A stretch of 37,994 nt of DNA from CAZFLD01 sp964519835 (GTDB lineage Bacteria; Spirochaetota; Spirochaetia; DSM-27196; CAZFLD01), in assembly GCA_964519835.1 (NCBI GenBank), contig CAZFLD010000038.1, forward strand, positions 1-37,994, read 5' to 3'. Below, piece by piece: positions 16,115-24,933 of this stretch (the stretch's first letter is position 1; every line of letters starts with the position of its first letter). A program made the position numbers and the translations under genes. The notes beneath the pieces are model-generated. The model was not told the origin of the DNA. It saw only the letters and a list, made by a program, of their open reading frames with translations, and did not search any database.

Positions 16115-17005
16115 CTAGATCTGCACCAGGCGAGGAAGGTAGATCAGCAGTACCACCGCGACCGCCCACAACAGCACACAGACGATAACGCCGATGTCTT
16201 TGGTCACAACGTCCGTGGGATCGGCGAAAGAACCATTTGAAACGATAAGCAGGTAGTAACGAAAGAGCCCGTAGACCACAATCGGCACCGTGTACAACAG
16301 GTAGTTCGTGCCGAGGCGTGCGACGGTCTCCGGCGCGACCGTGTACAGGGCGTATGCGATGACCGTCAAGGCAACCGTCGAAACCAAGAGCGCGTCGAGA
16401 CCGCCTTTGGTGTAGAGACGCAGGCCCGGCCTCCCCATCTCCTTGGTGCCAAGGCCGGCGATTTCACCGCGGCGCTTCCCGAGGCCTAAGAACAAGGCTA
16501 AAAACAGCGTGCTTAGGATGATCCATCGCGACGACGCCACTCCGATCGCCGCGGAGCCTCCCTCAACTCGTAGCACAAAGCCGACGGCAATTACGAGCAC
16601 GTCTATAAGAACCAGGCGCTTGAGGAAGGCCGTGTATGCCACGTTGATAATCACGTAGACTCCAAGGACAAGGCCAAACTCGGTGTTGACATAAAGGGCA
16701 ACAAGCGCGGCTCCTGCCAGCAGCACCACCGCTTCCACCACGGCGGCGGCCGGGGACATGGCGCCCCGGGCCATTGGCCGGTTTTTCTTTTTTGGATGTT
16801 CCGCATCGGTTTTGCGGTCCGCTATGTCGTTTACGATGTAGACGGCGGACGCGCCGAGGCAAAAGGCAAAAACAGCCGCCACGGCCTTTAAGAGGCTGTC
16901 CGGATTGGTCAGCTCGAGGGCAAAGAGGAGCGGCGCCGCCACAAAGAGGTTCTTGATCCACTGCCGGACTCGCAGAAGCTCTAGCGGAGCGGCGAGGTGT
17001 CTCAA
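16115..17005 (-). CDS. UbiA-family prenyltransferase, decaprenyl-phosphate phosphoribosyltransferase-like
   Basis: A 296-residue membrane enzyme. The N-terminal LLRVRQWIKNLFVAAPLLF and the aspartate-rich motif VNDIADRKTDAEHPKKKNRP, followed by DVLVIAVGFVLRVEGG, match the UbiA subgroup of 5-phosphoribosyl-1-pyrophosphate:polyprenyl-phosphate transferases (mycobacterial Rv3806c type) rather than quinone or heme enzymes. It should couple a phospho-sugar to polyprenyl phosphate in the inner membrane. The start is TTG at 17005, overlapping the stop of the epimerase gene (TTGA) with GAAGG upstream. The longer open frame only repeats sequence antisense to nothing conserved. The substrate is inferred. 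Confidence 0.8.
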   Translation of the reverse strand: MRHLAAPLELLRVRQWIKNLFVAAPLLFALELTNPDSLLKAVAAVFAFCLGASAVYIVNDIADRKTDAEHPKKKNRPMARGAMSPAAAVVEAVVLLAGAALVALYVNTEFGLVLGVYVIINVAYTAFLKRLVLIDVLVIAVGFVLRVEGGSAAIGVASSRWIILSTLFLALFLGLGKRRGEIAGLGTKEMGRPGLRLYTKGGLDALLVSTVALTVIAYALYTVAPETVARLGTNYLLYTVPIVVYGLFRYYLLIVSNGSFADPTDVVTKDIGVIVCVLLWAVAVVLLIYLPRLVQI

Positions 17006-18054
17006 AACAGCACCTTCGCGGCACGAAGGATCCCTTGCTTCCAGGGAACGCGGTGACTTACGCCGGACGCTTTGGCAAAGCGGCGGCGGTTTTTGCAATA
17101 CCACCGGAAGTTCCTCAGAAGTGCGTCTTGGTTGGAATAGCGCGGGACAAAGCCTACGGCCGACTCTATCTTTTCCACGGCCACAAACGAGTCTTTTCCG
17201 GCCGTTTCATAAACCCACTGGTAAAGGGGTGACACACCCAGTGCCTCGAAAGCACGAAGGGCAAGAACGGCGGGTCCGGCGGGAATGGGGACAATTCGCT
17301 TGCCAAATCCGGCCGCGTCCAAAACCGCCTGAAAGTCGCGACGCATAGTTGAAAAGTGGGCCGCGCCGACGTTAAACGTGTCGTTGGCCTGTTCCGCGGG
17401 CGCGGTTAGGAGAACCCAAACTGCTTGGGCTAGATCCTCCACGTCGAGGAGCTGGTACCGATTGCTCCCGTCGCCAAGTATCGGAAATCCGTGGCCCGTG
17501 GCGGCCCAGTCGTAGAAGAGGGCAAACACGCCGAGACGCTCGGGGCCGATAAACGACTTTGGTCGGACGATAGGAACCACCATGCCGTCGGCACGTGCCT
17601 CTTGGCATAGGCTTTCAGCCTTTACCTTCGCCCGACCGTAGGGGCCGACACCTCGTTTGGGATCTTCCTCGCGGATCGGGTGGTGGTCGGGGATGCCATA
17701 CACGGCGGTCGAGGATACGTGAACCATACGCGTCACGGTGTTTTCCCGGGCCGCCCGGAGCACCGCCGTTGTGCCTGCCACGTCGGTACTGTAGATGTCT
17801 TGTGGTGAGTAGAGTGGAAGGGCGGCCGCAGCGTGCACGACATGGTCGCAGCCACGCATGTGCTCTTTTATCCGCGACTCATCCCGAATGTCTCCAATAA
17901 TCGTTCTAAGGCGATTGCCCTTAGTTTGCGCCTCGGGATAATCAAACGGCGCGAGGTCGAGAGAGACGATTTGCTCTACACGTGGTTGTGCGAGAAGCAA
18001 ACGGATCAGGTTGATGCCGAAAAAACCGGAGCCCCCGGTGACAAATATCTTCAT
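17002..18054 (-). CDS. NAD-dependent epimerase/dehydratase (extended SDR)
   Basis: A 350-residue extended short-chain dehydrogenase/reductase. The Rossmann motif FVTGGSGFFGINLIRLLL lies at residues 4-21, DHVVHAAAALPLYSP and VHVSSTAVYG follow, and the catalytic YxxxK is in VGPYGRAKVKAES. RPKSFIGPERLGVFALFYDW forms the substrate side. It is probably a nucleotide-sugar or sterol-like epimerase. The neighbours (UbiA-type transferase, GtrA) point to a lipid-linked sugar pathway. It heads a run of seven minus-strand genes and overlaps the next by 4 bases. Confidence 0.9.
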   Translation of the reverse strand: MKIFVTGGSGFFGINLIRLLLAQPRVEQIVSLDLAPFDYPEAQTKGNRLRTIIGDIRDESRIKEHMRGCDHVVHAAAALPLYSPQDIYSTDVAGTTAVLRAARENTVTRMVHVSSTAVYGIPDHHPIREEDPKRGVGPYGRAKVKAESLCQEARADGMVVPIVRPKSFIGPERLGVFALFYDWAATGHGFPILGDGSNRYQLLDVEDLAQAVWVLLTAPAEQANDTFNVGAAHFSTMRRDFQAVLDAAGFGKRIVPIPAGPAVLALRAFEALGVSPLYQWVYETAGKDSFVAVEKIESAVGFVPRYSNQDALLRNFRWYCKNRRRFAKASGVSHRVPWKQGILRAAKVLF

Positions 18055-18137
18055 GACTCGGATTTACACGGCCCTGGGCCGATGACTGCACGCTATCGTA
18101 TCAAATACGGGCGGTCAAGCGAGGGCGGCACGCGCGG

Positions 18138-18338
18138 TCACGCAACGGCCGCCTCAGAAGAAACCGCGAAGGAGCTCGACAGTCTTGTCCGGGAGCCGGC
18201 CCGCAAACGGAGTTCTTCGGCCACCAGTGCGGGTAGCTGCTCCGGAACCTCGCCCTTATGTGGGCAACAGGCTCTTGAGTGTTTGATGCCCACGAGCCGC
18301 CGCGAAAGCAGAACTTGCCCGCACTCGCAAAACGGCAT
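18138..18338 (-). CDS. possible 66-residue zinc-ribbon-like protein
   Basis: A short minus-strand frame starting at an ATG at 18338 reads MPFCECGQVLLSRRLVGIKH, then SRACCPHKGEVPEQL, with a basic tail. The spacing CxCG...CCPH resembles a zinc-binding knuckle. It lies between the epimerase gene and a divergent methyltransferase whose start is 15 bases away, so it would use the same short promoter region. No ribosome binding site is evident. It may be a real small protein or chance; apart from it, the 299-base gap holds nothing I recognise. Confidence 0.35.
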   Translation of the reverse strand: MPFCECGQVLLSRRLVGIKHSRACCPHKGEVPEQLPALVAEELRLRAGSRTRLSSSFAVSSEAAVA

Positions 18339-18353
18339 ATTCTTTGTGGTCCG

Positions 18354-19145
18354 ATGTCGTACAGCTTTGATAACGTCGCGGTCGAGCACTACGACCGCAC
18401 ACGCGCCGTTTCCCCCGAACTACTCACCCGAGCCCTGGATGCCGTTCAAAAACAGTTCCCACCGGAAACGTACGGGCGTGTTTTCGAGCCGGGAATCGGA
18501 ACCGGCCGCATCGCTATTCCAATGGCGCGCCGGGGCTACCACATAACCGGCGTCGACATCTCGCCGCGTATGATGGCGGTCCTCCGCGCCAAGCTGGCCG
18601 AGGAAGCGCCGGAGCTCTCAATCGAGGTGCAAGACGCCGACGTTACCGACCTTCCCTTTCCGCCCGAGGTGTTCGATATGGTGACCTTCACCCACGTGCT
18701 GCATCTAATCTCGGACTGGCGGCAGGCCGTCCGCGAGCTGTTTCGCGTGCTCAAGGGCCGCCACCCAATTCTGTCCATGGTCACGCGCCTGGAACTGGCG
18801 AGTGAGCTTCTTGATCGTTATCGCGAGATGGTGGCGCAACACATAGAGGTCAAAAACGTCGGAATACAGGAATTTTCCGAATACCCGGCTTACGTGATAG
18901 GCCTCGGTGGCGTCGTGGTCTGGGAGAAACTTACATTCGAGGCGCCGCGATCCCTGCCGCTCGCGGACCTTATTGCCGGCCTTGAATCGAGGAGCTTTTC
19001 CGTAGCGGCCCGGACACCGTTGGAGGTTCACAAACAGGTGATGCCTCGGTTTGTAGACGAGGTGGCCACGCGTTTCGGCTCGATCCAAAAAACGCCCGAT
19101 GACCGGGAGGAAGTCACCATCGAGGCCTACCTGTCGCCGGCGTAA
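18354..19145 (+). CDS. class I SAM-dependent methyltransferase
   Basis: A 263-residue protein. Motif I is VFEPGIGTGRIAIPMARRG (residues ~43-61), then ITGVDISPRMM with the acidic residue binding the ribose, then VQDADVTDLPFP and the post-motif DMVTFTHVLHLISDW. This is the UbiE/Methyltransf_11 type that methylates small molecules, and the substrate is unknown. The N-terminal SFDNVAVEHYDRTRAVSPEL is typical. The start is at the ATG of MSYSFDNV. The open frame continues 25 codons upstream but is antisense to the small Cys-rich frame. Confidence 0.9.
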   Translation: MSYSFDNVAVEHYDRTRAVSPELLTRALDAVQKQFPPETYGRVFEPGIGTGRIAIPMARRGYHITGVDISPRMMAVLRAKLAEEAPELSIEVQDADVTDLPFPPEVFDMVTFTHVLHLISDWRQAVRELFRVLKGRHPILSMVTRLELASELLDRYREMVAQHIEVKNVGIQEFSEYPAYVIGLGGVVVWEKLTFEAPRSLPLADLIAGLESRSFSVAARTPLEVHKQVMPRFVDEVATRFGSIQKTPDDREEVTIEAYLSPA

Positions 19146-19200
19146 CACCTGCCTAATCCACGGCAGCACCGGCGTGCGGACAAGCTATCCAAAGCGCGTC

Positions 19201-20739
19201 CTACAACGCGGTGGCGAGCGGCGAAAGCGCACGCCGGCCCGCAACCAGATTGGCAACGATACGGCCGCACAGGGCCGCCGATATCACGCCCCCCGGCCAG
19301 AGCGCGTAATGACCCGAGGCGCGGATGTTTGCCACGGGCGTCTTGATGCGGTTGAGGGTTGGCAACCGCCAAACCGGCGAGACTTGTTCGTCGTAGCACC
19401 AGCCGCCGGTCGAGCCGCGAGAGTTTTGTGTAAACCGCTCGAGCGAAAGCGGGGTACCCACATCCATGTAATCGATGTCCCCACGAAGTCCCGGCACAAG
19501 ACGCTCCGCGGTATCTACCAGCTGGTAGCCGACCTCCCGCTTGAACTCTTCGTACTCCGGAGTACGAGGCAGTCCGGCCTTTCCGTTATGCCAGTAGTCT
19601 TCCCAATCGTAGGCGCTGTATGTCTGTAGCGTCAGCGTGGTCTTCCCGGGGGGCGCCGCGGGACTCTCGGCGCTAAAGTGATTGAGTGCAACCCACATGT
19701 TTTGATGAACGTCCCGGGGCGATGCCCTGTCCGGGAAGATCACGTCGTAGTTGGGAAAGAAAAACGGATGATGGGAGCGGAGCATGCCGTCGACGGATTC
19801 GGGATCGCGGTTAACACCCAAGTAGACGGTAACGATCTCCTCGGTGAGCCGTGTGTATCTGATGCGCTCGACATACCGTGCGTTGAATAACTCCGGGCCG
19901 AGAATCGAGTCCACAAGCTTTTTGTAGTCGCCGGCATAGACAAACTGCCGAGCCTCGATTTCCGTTCCGTCTGATAGAACCACCGCGTCGGCGCGCCGAC
20001 CGGACAGCGTGAAACCGGTGACCAGCCGGTTGTACAGGATCGTCCCCCCCGCCTCCTCGAGACTCGCCGCAAGCCGATTGTGGAAGGCCTGCATGCCGCC
20101 TTTTGGATACCAGTAGTCATACGCCCAAATGTGCCAGAAGCCGGCGAAAAACAGATACGGCATACGAAAGTAACCGATCTGCGTGAACCAATGTCGTAAT
20201 GCGTCGTCCTTGATCACGGACAGCACCTTTTCTCGGTAACCAAAGGTTGTCCAGCGCCGCAGGCGCGTAAGCATGTTTGTGTATGACATGAGTCGCGCTA
20301 ATGAATAGCGGTCCAGGAGCGGAAAGGAATCCGGCTTGTAGTTCGCGGCCAGGAACGTTGACACCTCCTTGACTTCCCGGAAGACGTCCTTGATGCCCGT
20401 TTCATTGGGAAACGCGGCCGACAGCGCCGTTTCAACCGTCTCGACGGAATCGATGGTAAAATCGAAGTCCTCCGAAACCATGCGGAAGTCCGCCTTAATC
20501 CAATCTTTGGGATCGTAGAGGCCGAGCTCCCGGAGTATTGGAAAGACAATTCCGAGGCTCTCGAAAGACTGATCGCCTCCATCAAAGTAGTACCCCCGGC
20601 GCCGAAAACCGGACATGTTCCCGCCGGCTTGGTGGTTCTGCTCCAGAACCAGAACGCGCTTGCCGTCGCGAGCCAAAAAGTTCGCACACACAAGTCCGGA
20701 GATCCCGGCACCAACAACAACAACATCGTACGTGGCCAT
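19201..20739 (-). CDS. CrtI-like FAD/NAD(P)-dependent oxidoreductase
   Basis: A 512-residue flavoprotein of the phytoene desaturase/amine oxidase superfamily. The FAD-binding motif is VVVVGAGISGLVCANFLARD followed by VLVLEQNHQAGGNMSGF (residues ~5-42). The C-terminal ASGHYALWPGGVISAALCG closes the FAD site. Family members desaturate, isomerise or saturate polyenes, or act on retinoid-like substrates. With no other carotenoid gene in the window, the substrate stays open. The start is at the ATG of MATYDVVV; the upstream extension has no conserved content. Confidence 0.85.
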   Translation of the reverse strand: MATYDVVVVGAGISGLVCANFLARDGKRVLVLEQNHQAGGNMSGFRRRGYYFDGGDQSFESLGIVFPILRELGLYDPKDWIKADFRMVSEDFDFTIDSVETVETALSAAFPNETGIKDVFREVKEVSTFLAANYKPDSFPLLDRYSLARLMSYTNMLTRLRRWTTFGYREKVLSVIKDDALRHWFTQIGYFRMPYLFFAGFWHIWAYDYWYPKGGMQAFHNRLAASLEEAGGTILYNRLVTGFTLSGRRADAVVLSDGTEIEARQFVYAGDYKKLVDSILGPELFNARYVERIRYTRLTEEIVTVYLGVNRDPESVDGMLRSHHPFFFPNYDVIFPDRASPRDVHQNMWVALNHFSAESPAAPPGKTTLTLQTYSAYDWEDYWHNGKAGLPRTPEYEEFKREVGYQLVDTAERLVPGLRGDIDYMDVGTPLSLERFTQNSRGSTGGWCYDEQVSPVWRLPTLNRIKTPVANIRASGHYALWPGGVISAALCGRIVANLVAGRRALSPLATAL

Positions 20740-20816
20740 GGCGGTAGTATGCCAATGTACCGCCTGAACAAACACCGAGCAGAATGGTCCAAAAACCACT
20801 GATCCCTCGACTGCGC

Positions 20817-21734
20817 TCAGGCGCCGGTCCTTGACTCCGTTCGTACAAAGGCGTAGATACACGTCAATATCACCGCGCCCGCCACGACCGTCACAAGCGA
20901 CGGGACTTCGTCAAAAACGATAAGAGCCAAAACAGTGGCAATCACCGGTTCCCCAAGAATGCTGGTCGAAACGATGCCGGCTTTTACGTGGCGAAGGGCC
21001 CAGCTAAAGATGCTATGGCCCAGGAGCGTGCACACAAATGCGAGCGCTGCAAAGAGCAAAAACTCACGTGCGGGATACGGACCAAACGACAGCCCGGCGA
21101 TGCCCACGACAACGGCAAGGCTAACCGCCGCGACAAGGTACACGGCAAACGTATAGGTAACGGCCGCGAGTTTTCGCCTTACGTAGCGACCGATGATCAC
21201 GTAGCCTGCAAAACTCGCCGAGCCCGCGAGGGCGAGTCCATTGCCAAGCACGCTGCCTTCAACGGACCCTCCGGATATGGCAAGTGCAAAGGCTGCCGCA
21301 ACGGCGCCTACCATAAAGAAAAAGGAGCGGCGACGGATGTGCTCCTTTAGAATCAATGCGGAAGACACGGCAACAAGTACGGGGTGGGTGGTTACCAAGA
21401 CCGTGGAGGCGGCCACGGAGGTGTAGGCAAGCGAGCTGATCCAGGTGCCGAAATGGGCGGCGAGGAAAAGACCGGACAGGACACAAAGAAACAGACTGCG
21501 CCTGTCGAGAGGGCCACCGTCCCCCCGCGTCCTCTGATCACGCGCCGTGTTGTTGACCTCGACGGGGCCTCGCAAACGCCCAACAAACAACAGCGGCGCC
21601 GTCATCAACGTGACCATCGCCATGCGGTAAAAGGCGATAACCAGTGAAGGCGCGTTCGATAGGCGCGTCAGGATGGCCGAAAACGACGTTGCAACAACGG
21701 CCGCCGCAACCGCCACGCCGGGCGAGACTCTCAC
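20817..21734 (-). CDS. EamA/DMT-family transporter
   Basis: A 305-residue membrane protein with about 10 segments arranged as two EamA repeats. The first includes SFSAILTRLSNAPSLVIAFY and VAASTVLVTTHPVLVAVSSA; the second includes GYVIIGRYVRRKLAAVTYTF and KAGIVSTSILGEPVIATVLA, both characteristic of the family. Members export amino acids, nucleosides or other metabolites; the substrate is not predictable. GTG at 21734 (VRVSPGVAVAAA) is the best start, though an in-frame start 18 codons earlier exists. The 77 bases between it and the oxidoreductase gene show no clear terminator. Confidence 0.85.
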   Translation of the reverse strand: MRVSPGVAVAAAVVATSFSAILTRLSNAPSLVIAFYRMAMVTLMTAPLLFVGRLRGPVEVNNTARDQRTRGDGGPLDRRSLFLCVLSGLFLAAHFGTWISSLAYTSVAASTVLVTTHPVLVAVSSALILKEHIRRRSFFFMVGAVAAAFALAISGGSVEGSVLGNGLALAGSASFAGYVIIGRYVRRKLAAVTYTFAVYLVAAVSLAVVVGIAGLSFGPYPAREFLLFAALAFVCTLLGHSIFSWALRHVKAGIVSTSILGEPVIATVLALIVFDEVPSLVTVVAGAVILTCIYAFVRTESRTGA

Positions 21735-21943
21735 GGTTCGAACCCGACAAAACCGGTTGCCACAATACGGCGCCGAGCGAACGGCCACGCTGCGCTCCGG
21801 CGGCTAGGCGCCGCCGGCAAGGCGATCCCGAGGTGTACACCGTTGTTCTTGGGCACAAGCCAACCGTAGACGCGGATAAGACGGCTGTCAAAGGCACCGG
21901 CATCAGAGTCAGCGACGCCGGCACTTCTCCGCGAGCTTATCGC

Positions 21944-21972
21944 TTGCAATTCACTCATTTTTGTGCGATAGT
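21944..21972 (+). promoter_or_regulatory. candidate sigma-70 promoter of the RRM gene
   Basis: TTGCAA (21944-21949) and GATAGT (21967-21972) are separated by 17 bases. Transcription from here would give a leader of about 90 bases before the GTG at 22069. It is the only good promoter match I see in the 334-base gap between the EamA gene and the RRM gene. Confidence 0.5.
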
Positions 21973-22068
21973 TCCGCGTCGTGGGCCAAATCGGTTGATT
22001 TGGGTCACGTCGATTTTTTTTCTTAGAAACCACACGTGGCAACTAGGCCCGGTGGGAAGGATGTAGTA

Positions 22069-22347
22069 GTGGCTGCAAGACTGTATGTGGGGAATCTCAA
22101 TTATCGGACCGTGGATGAAACACTCCGTCCGTTGTTTGAGCAATACGGAGAAGTTGTTTCATGTCACGTTGTGACAGATAGGGACACGGGACGGTCCAGA
22201 GGGTTCGGATTTGTGGAAATGGCTGACGACGAAGCCGCTCTTAACGCCGCAAAGGAACTCGATGGGCAGGAGTTTGAAGGCCGTGCTCTAAAGGTCAACG
22301 AAGCCCGACCTCGCGAAGATCGTCCAAGACGCACCCAGCGCTTCTAA
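22069..22347 (+). CDS. RRM-type RNA-binding protein
   Basis: A 92-residue single RNA-recognition-motif protein. RNP2 is LYVGNL (residues 5-10) and RNP1 is RGFGFVEM (residues 44-51), carrying the aromatic residues that stack on RNA bases. A short basic tail (RPREDRPRRTQRF) follows. Such proteins occur in cyanobacteria, spirochaetes and some other bacteria, often induced by cold. GTG at 22069 fits both the family N-terminus and GGAAGG upstream. It is preceded by a probable promoter and followed by a strong hairpin, so it is likely its own transcription unit. Confidence 0.9.
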   Translation: MAARLYVGNLNYRTVDETLRPLFEQYGEVVSCHVVTDRDTGRSRGFGFVEMADDEAALNAAKELDGQEFEGRALKVNEARPREDRPRRTQRF

Positions 22348-22394
22348 CTACCTCCGCAGGCGGCCCGCCGCCATCAACCTGAGCCGACACAAAA

Positions 22395-22423
22395 ACCCCT
22401 CCCAGCAAACCACTGGGCGGGGT
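22395..22423. terminator. strong hairpin after the RRM gene
   Basis: ACCCCTCCCAG (22395-22405) pairs with CTGGGCGGGGT (22413-22423) around a 7-base loop, with ten of eleven pairs. There is no T tract on the plus strand, but on the minus strand the stem is followed by TTTTT. It may work as a terminator mainly in the minus direction, as an mRNA 3' stabiliser, or as a structured leader of the next gene. Confidence 0.5.
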
Positions 22424-22462
22424 CATAGTCGCTTCAGCCCAAATCAGCTAGGGAGGTAGTAT

Positions 22463-22693
22463 ATGCCAAGCAGATCCTACAAAGGCGCCAAGCGTCGACG
22501 AGAGCTCGACAAGAAAAAAAAGAAAGAGGAAAAAGCCAGAAAAAAGGCTGTCCGGGGCGACGAGCCAAACGACGCCATGGCCTACCTCGAGTACCTGTAC
22601 CCCGGCGGAATCCCCGACGAGGTGCTTGCCGAGCACGGACTGTTGGAGGACGATGGTTCCGAAGACGAGGAAGAAGAGGCAGACAGCGATTAG
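22463..22693 (+). CDS. small protein with basic head and acidic tail
   Basis: A 76-residue protein preceded by an excellent ribosome binding site (GGGAGGT, 5 bases before the ATG). Residues 1-30 are strongly basic (RSYKGAKRRRELDKKKKK), the middle contains AMAYLEYLYPGGIPDEVLAE, and the last 13 residues are almost all Asp and Glu. It probably binds nucleic acid or another charged partner. No family is known to me. It sits between the RRM gene and an ABC exporter operon. Confidence 0.8.
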   Translation: MPSRSYKGAKRRRELDKKKKKEEKARKKAVRGDEPNDAMAYLEYLYPGGIPDEVLAEHGLLEDDGSEDEEEEADSD

Positions 22694-22735
22694 TCCGCTT
22701 TGTTAGAATAGCACCGGCATCATGGGAGGTAACCC

Positions 22736-23707
22736 TTGGTAGAAGTGCGAAACATTTCCAAAAGCTACGGAAACACCCAGGCGGTACGCGACCTCTCCTT
22801 CAAAGCGCAGGAGGGTCGCGTTTTTGGTCTTATAGGACCAAACGGGGCGGGCAAAAGCACCACAATCCGCATGATCATGAACATTCTCACACCGGACGCC
22901 GGCGAGATCCTCTTCGACGGCGAGCGGATGGGAGAAGGCCACAAAAACCGCGTCGGGTACCTGCCCGAGGAACGCGGGCTGTATCGCAAGGTAAAACTCG
23001 GCGAAATGCTGACCTACTTGCTGGAACTCAAAGGGGTCAACCGCCGCGACGCGGACAAAAAAATCGATCCATGGCTGAAGCGCTTTTCACTCCTCGAGTG
23101 GAAGGACAAAAAGATCGAAGAGCTTTCCAAGGGCATGTCGCAGAAGGCTCAGTTTATTGCGTCGGTTGCCCATGAGCCGGACCTGTTTTTCTTCGACGAG
23201 CCGTTCTCGGGCCTAGACCCTGTGAGCGTAGACCAGCTTCGCGAAGCGATTATGGATCTCGGCCGACGAGGAAAGACAATCCTTTTTAGTACTCACATCA
23301 TGGAGCAGGCCGAACGCATATGCGACTCGATCCTGCTGATAAATAAAGGCAAAGAGGTCGTCTCCGGTCCCCTCGAGGAAATCAAGGGTCGGTACGGTAA
23401 TCGAAGCGTTGCCGTCGAGTTCTCGGGCGACGGCTCGTTTATGCGCAATATCCCCTGCGTTGAGGCTATTAACGAGTTTCCGCGCTATGTAGACGTAACA
23501 CTCAAGGACGGACACTCCGCCGACGAATTGCTCGCCTCCATCGTCGGCAAGGTAGCCGTGCAGCGATTTCAGGTCTCCACGCCGTCGCTCCACACGATTT
23601 TTGTTAGGCTCGTTGGCGGTGTGCCGGAGGCGTCGGATGCCGCCGATCCTGAACCGGAGTTCAAAGCCGGTGCCGACGCAGCAAGTGAAATGGAGGTGAG
23701 AGCATGA
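22736..23707 (+). CDS. ABC transporter ATP-binding protein (NatA-like)
   Basis: A 323-residue ATPase. The Walker A motif is GPNGAGKST, the signature is LSKGMSQK and Walker B is LFFFDEP, with the switch His in FSTHIMEQ. The ~90 residues after the ATPase core (GRYGNRSVAVEFSGDG onward) match the DUF4162-type extension of drug or Na+ exporters. It starts with TTG, six bases after GGGAGG. It overlaps the permease gene by 4 bases (ATGA) and should form a complex with it in the inner membrane. Confidence 0.9.
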   Translation: MVEVRNISKSYGNTQAVRDLSFKAQEGRVFGLIGPNGAGKSTTIRMIMNILTPDAGEILFDGERMGEGHKNRVGYLPEERGLYRKVKLGEMLTYLLELKGVNRRDADKKIDPWLKRFSLLEWKDKKIEELSKGMSQKAQFIASVAHEPDLFFFDEPFSGLDPVSVDQLREAIMDLGRRGKTILFSTHIMEQAERICDSILLINKGKEVVSGPLEEIKGRYGNRSVAVEFSGDGSFMRNIPCVEAINEFPRYVDVTLKDGHSADELLASIVGKVAVQRFQVSTPSLHTIFVRLVGGVPEASDAADPEPEFKAGADAASEMEVRA

Positions 23708-24933
23708 TCCGGGGCTCAAAGGTCTTGGCGGTCCTGCGGCAGGAGTTCCGTATGACCGCCGCCAACAAGGCGTTTATCGTAATAACGATCATCGGGCCGT
23801 TTTTGATCTTTGCGATTTCCGTGTTACCTACCTTGCTTGCAGGCTCCGGGGGCGGGAGCTCTTCCGTATCGGTTGCGGTTGTCACCGAAGACGCCGAGCT
23901 CTATCAACAGGTTTCATCCGCACTGGCCGGCACACCGGTCAATCCACAGCGGTACCCGACCATGCAGCCGGCTCTGGATGCCGCGCAGAAAGGCGACTTT
24001 CGTGGAGTACTACGGGTCCCCGCCGATGCGGGATCTGGTGAGGTCCGTTATGTTACCGACAGCGGCCAGGACTTTAGCACGATCCAAATCCTTTCCGACG
24101 CGGTTGGTCGAGTGCTGGTAGCGCGTCGCTTAGCAAACGCCGGCCTCGATCCACAGCGCATTCAAAGCCTTACGCGGCAACCGCAGGTGGTCACGGCGCC
24201 ACTCACGGAAGGGGGCATGGGAGGCCAAGACTTTTTCTCCGTATTCGCGGTCGCCATGACCTTTGTGATGTTGTTGTACATGACCGTGCTGCTATACGGC
24301 CAGATGATCGGTCGCTCGGTGGTTATCGAAAAAACGTCGAAAACGGTCGAGATCATGCTTTCGTCAGTTCACCCAAGCGAGCTGATGTTCGGCAAGATCT
24401 TAGGCAAGGGACTTGCGGGCCTTCTCCAGTATGGTCTTTGGATAGGCCTCGGTTTGCTTATGGCCTACCTCATCGGTCCGGCGGTCGGGTTCACACCGCC
24501 TTCCGGTCTCAACGCGGCGAACATGGGATTTCTTGTGATCTTTTTTGTCCTGGCGTTTTTTTTATACTCGTCCGCCTACGCCTTACTGGGTTCGGGGGCG
24601 GAGGACGAACAGCACCTCGGACAACTGGCCTGGCCGCTTATCATGCTCCTGGTTATACCACTCGTGATGATATCGAGTTTTATTTTCAACCCGGACTCGA
24701 GCCTCGCCGTCGGACTTTCGATTTTCCCCTTTACGGCGCCGATTGTTATGCTTCTTCGCATCGTGATCGGCTCACCCGGCACAGGTCAAATCATTCTGTC
24801 CATCACACTGATCATCGCTACCACCGTGGTCGTCGCCTTGGTGGCCTCTCGGGTATTTGCCGTGGGCATCCTTATGACGGGGCGGAGGTTCAAGATCAAA
24901 GAGATCCTTTCCTGGGTCGGCATCACGCAGTGA
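23704..24933 (+). CDS. ABC-2 type transporter permease (NatB-like)
   Basis: A 409-residue permease. One membrane helix near the N-terminus (AFIVITIIGPFLIFAISVLP) is followed by ~150 exported residues. Five or six helices come next, including FAVAMTFVMLLYMTVLLYGQ, with the cytoplasmic KTVEIMLSSVHPSELMFGKI coupling segment typical of ABC-2 NatB-like exporters. It forms the membrane part of the exporter with the preceding ATPase. The stop overlaps the next start (GTGA). Confidence 0.9.
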   Translation: MIRGSKVLAVLRQEFRMTAANKAFIVITIIGPFLIFAISVLPTLLAGSGGGSSSVSVAVVTEDAELYQQVSSALAGTPVNPQRYPTMQPALDAAQKGDFRGVLRVPADAGSGEVRYVTDSGQDFSTIQILSDAVGRVLVARRLANAGLDPQRIQSLTRQPQVVTAPLTEGGMGGQDFFSVFAVAMTFVMLLYMTVLLYGQMIGRSVVIEKTSKTVEIMLSSVHPSELMFGKILGKGLAGLLQYGLWIGLGLLMAYLIGPAVGFTPPSGLNAANMGFLVIFFVLAFFLYSSAYALLGSGAEDEQHLGQLAWPLIMLLVIPLVMISSFIFNPDSSLAVGLSIFPFTAPIVMLLRIVIGSPGTGQIILSITLIIATTVVVALVASRVFAVGILMTGRRFKIKEILSWVGITQ

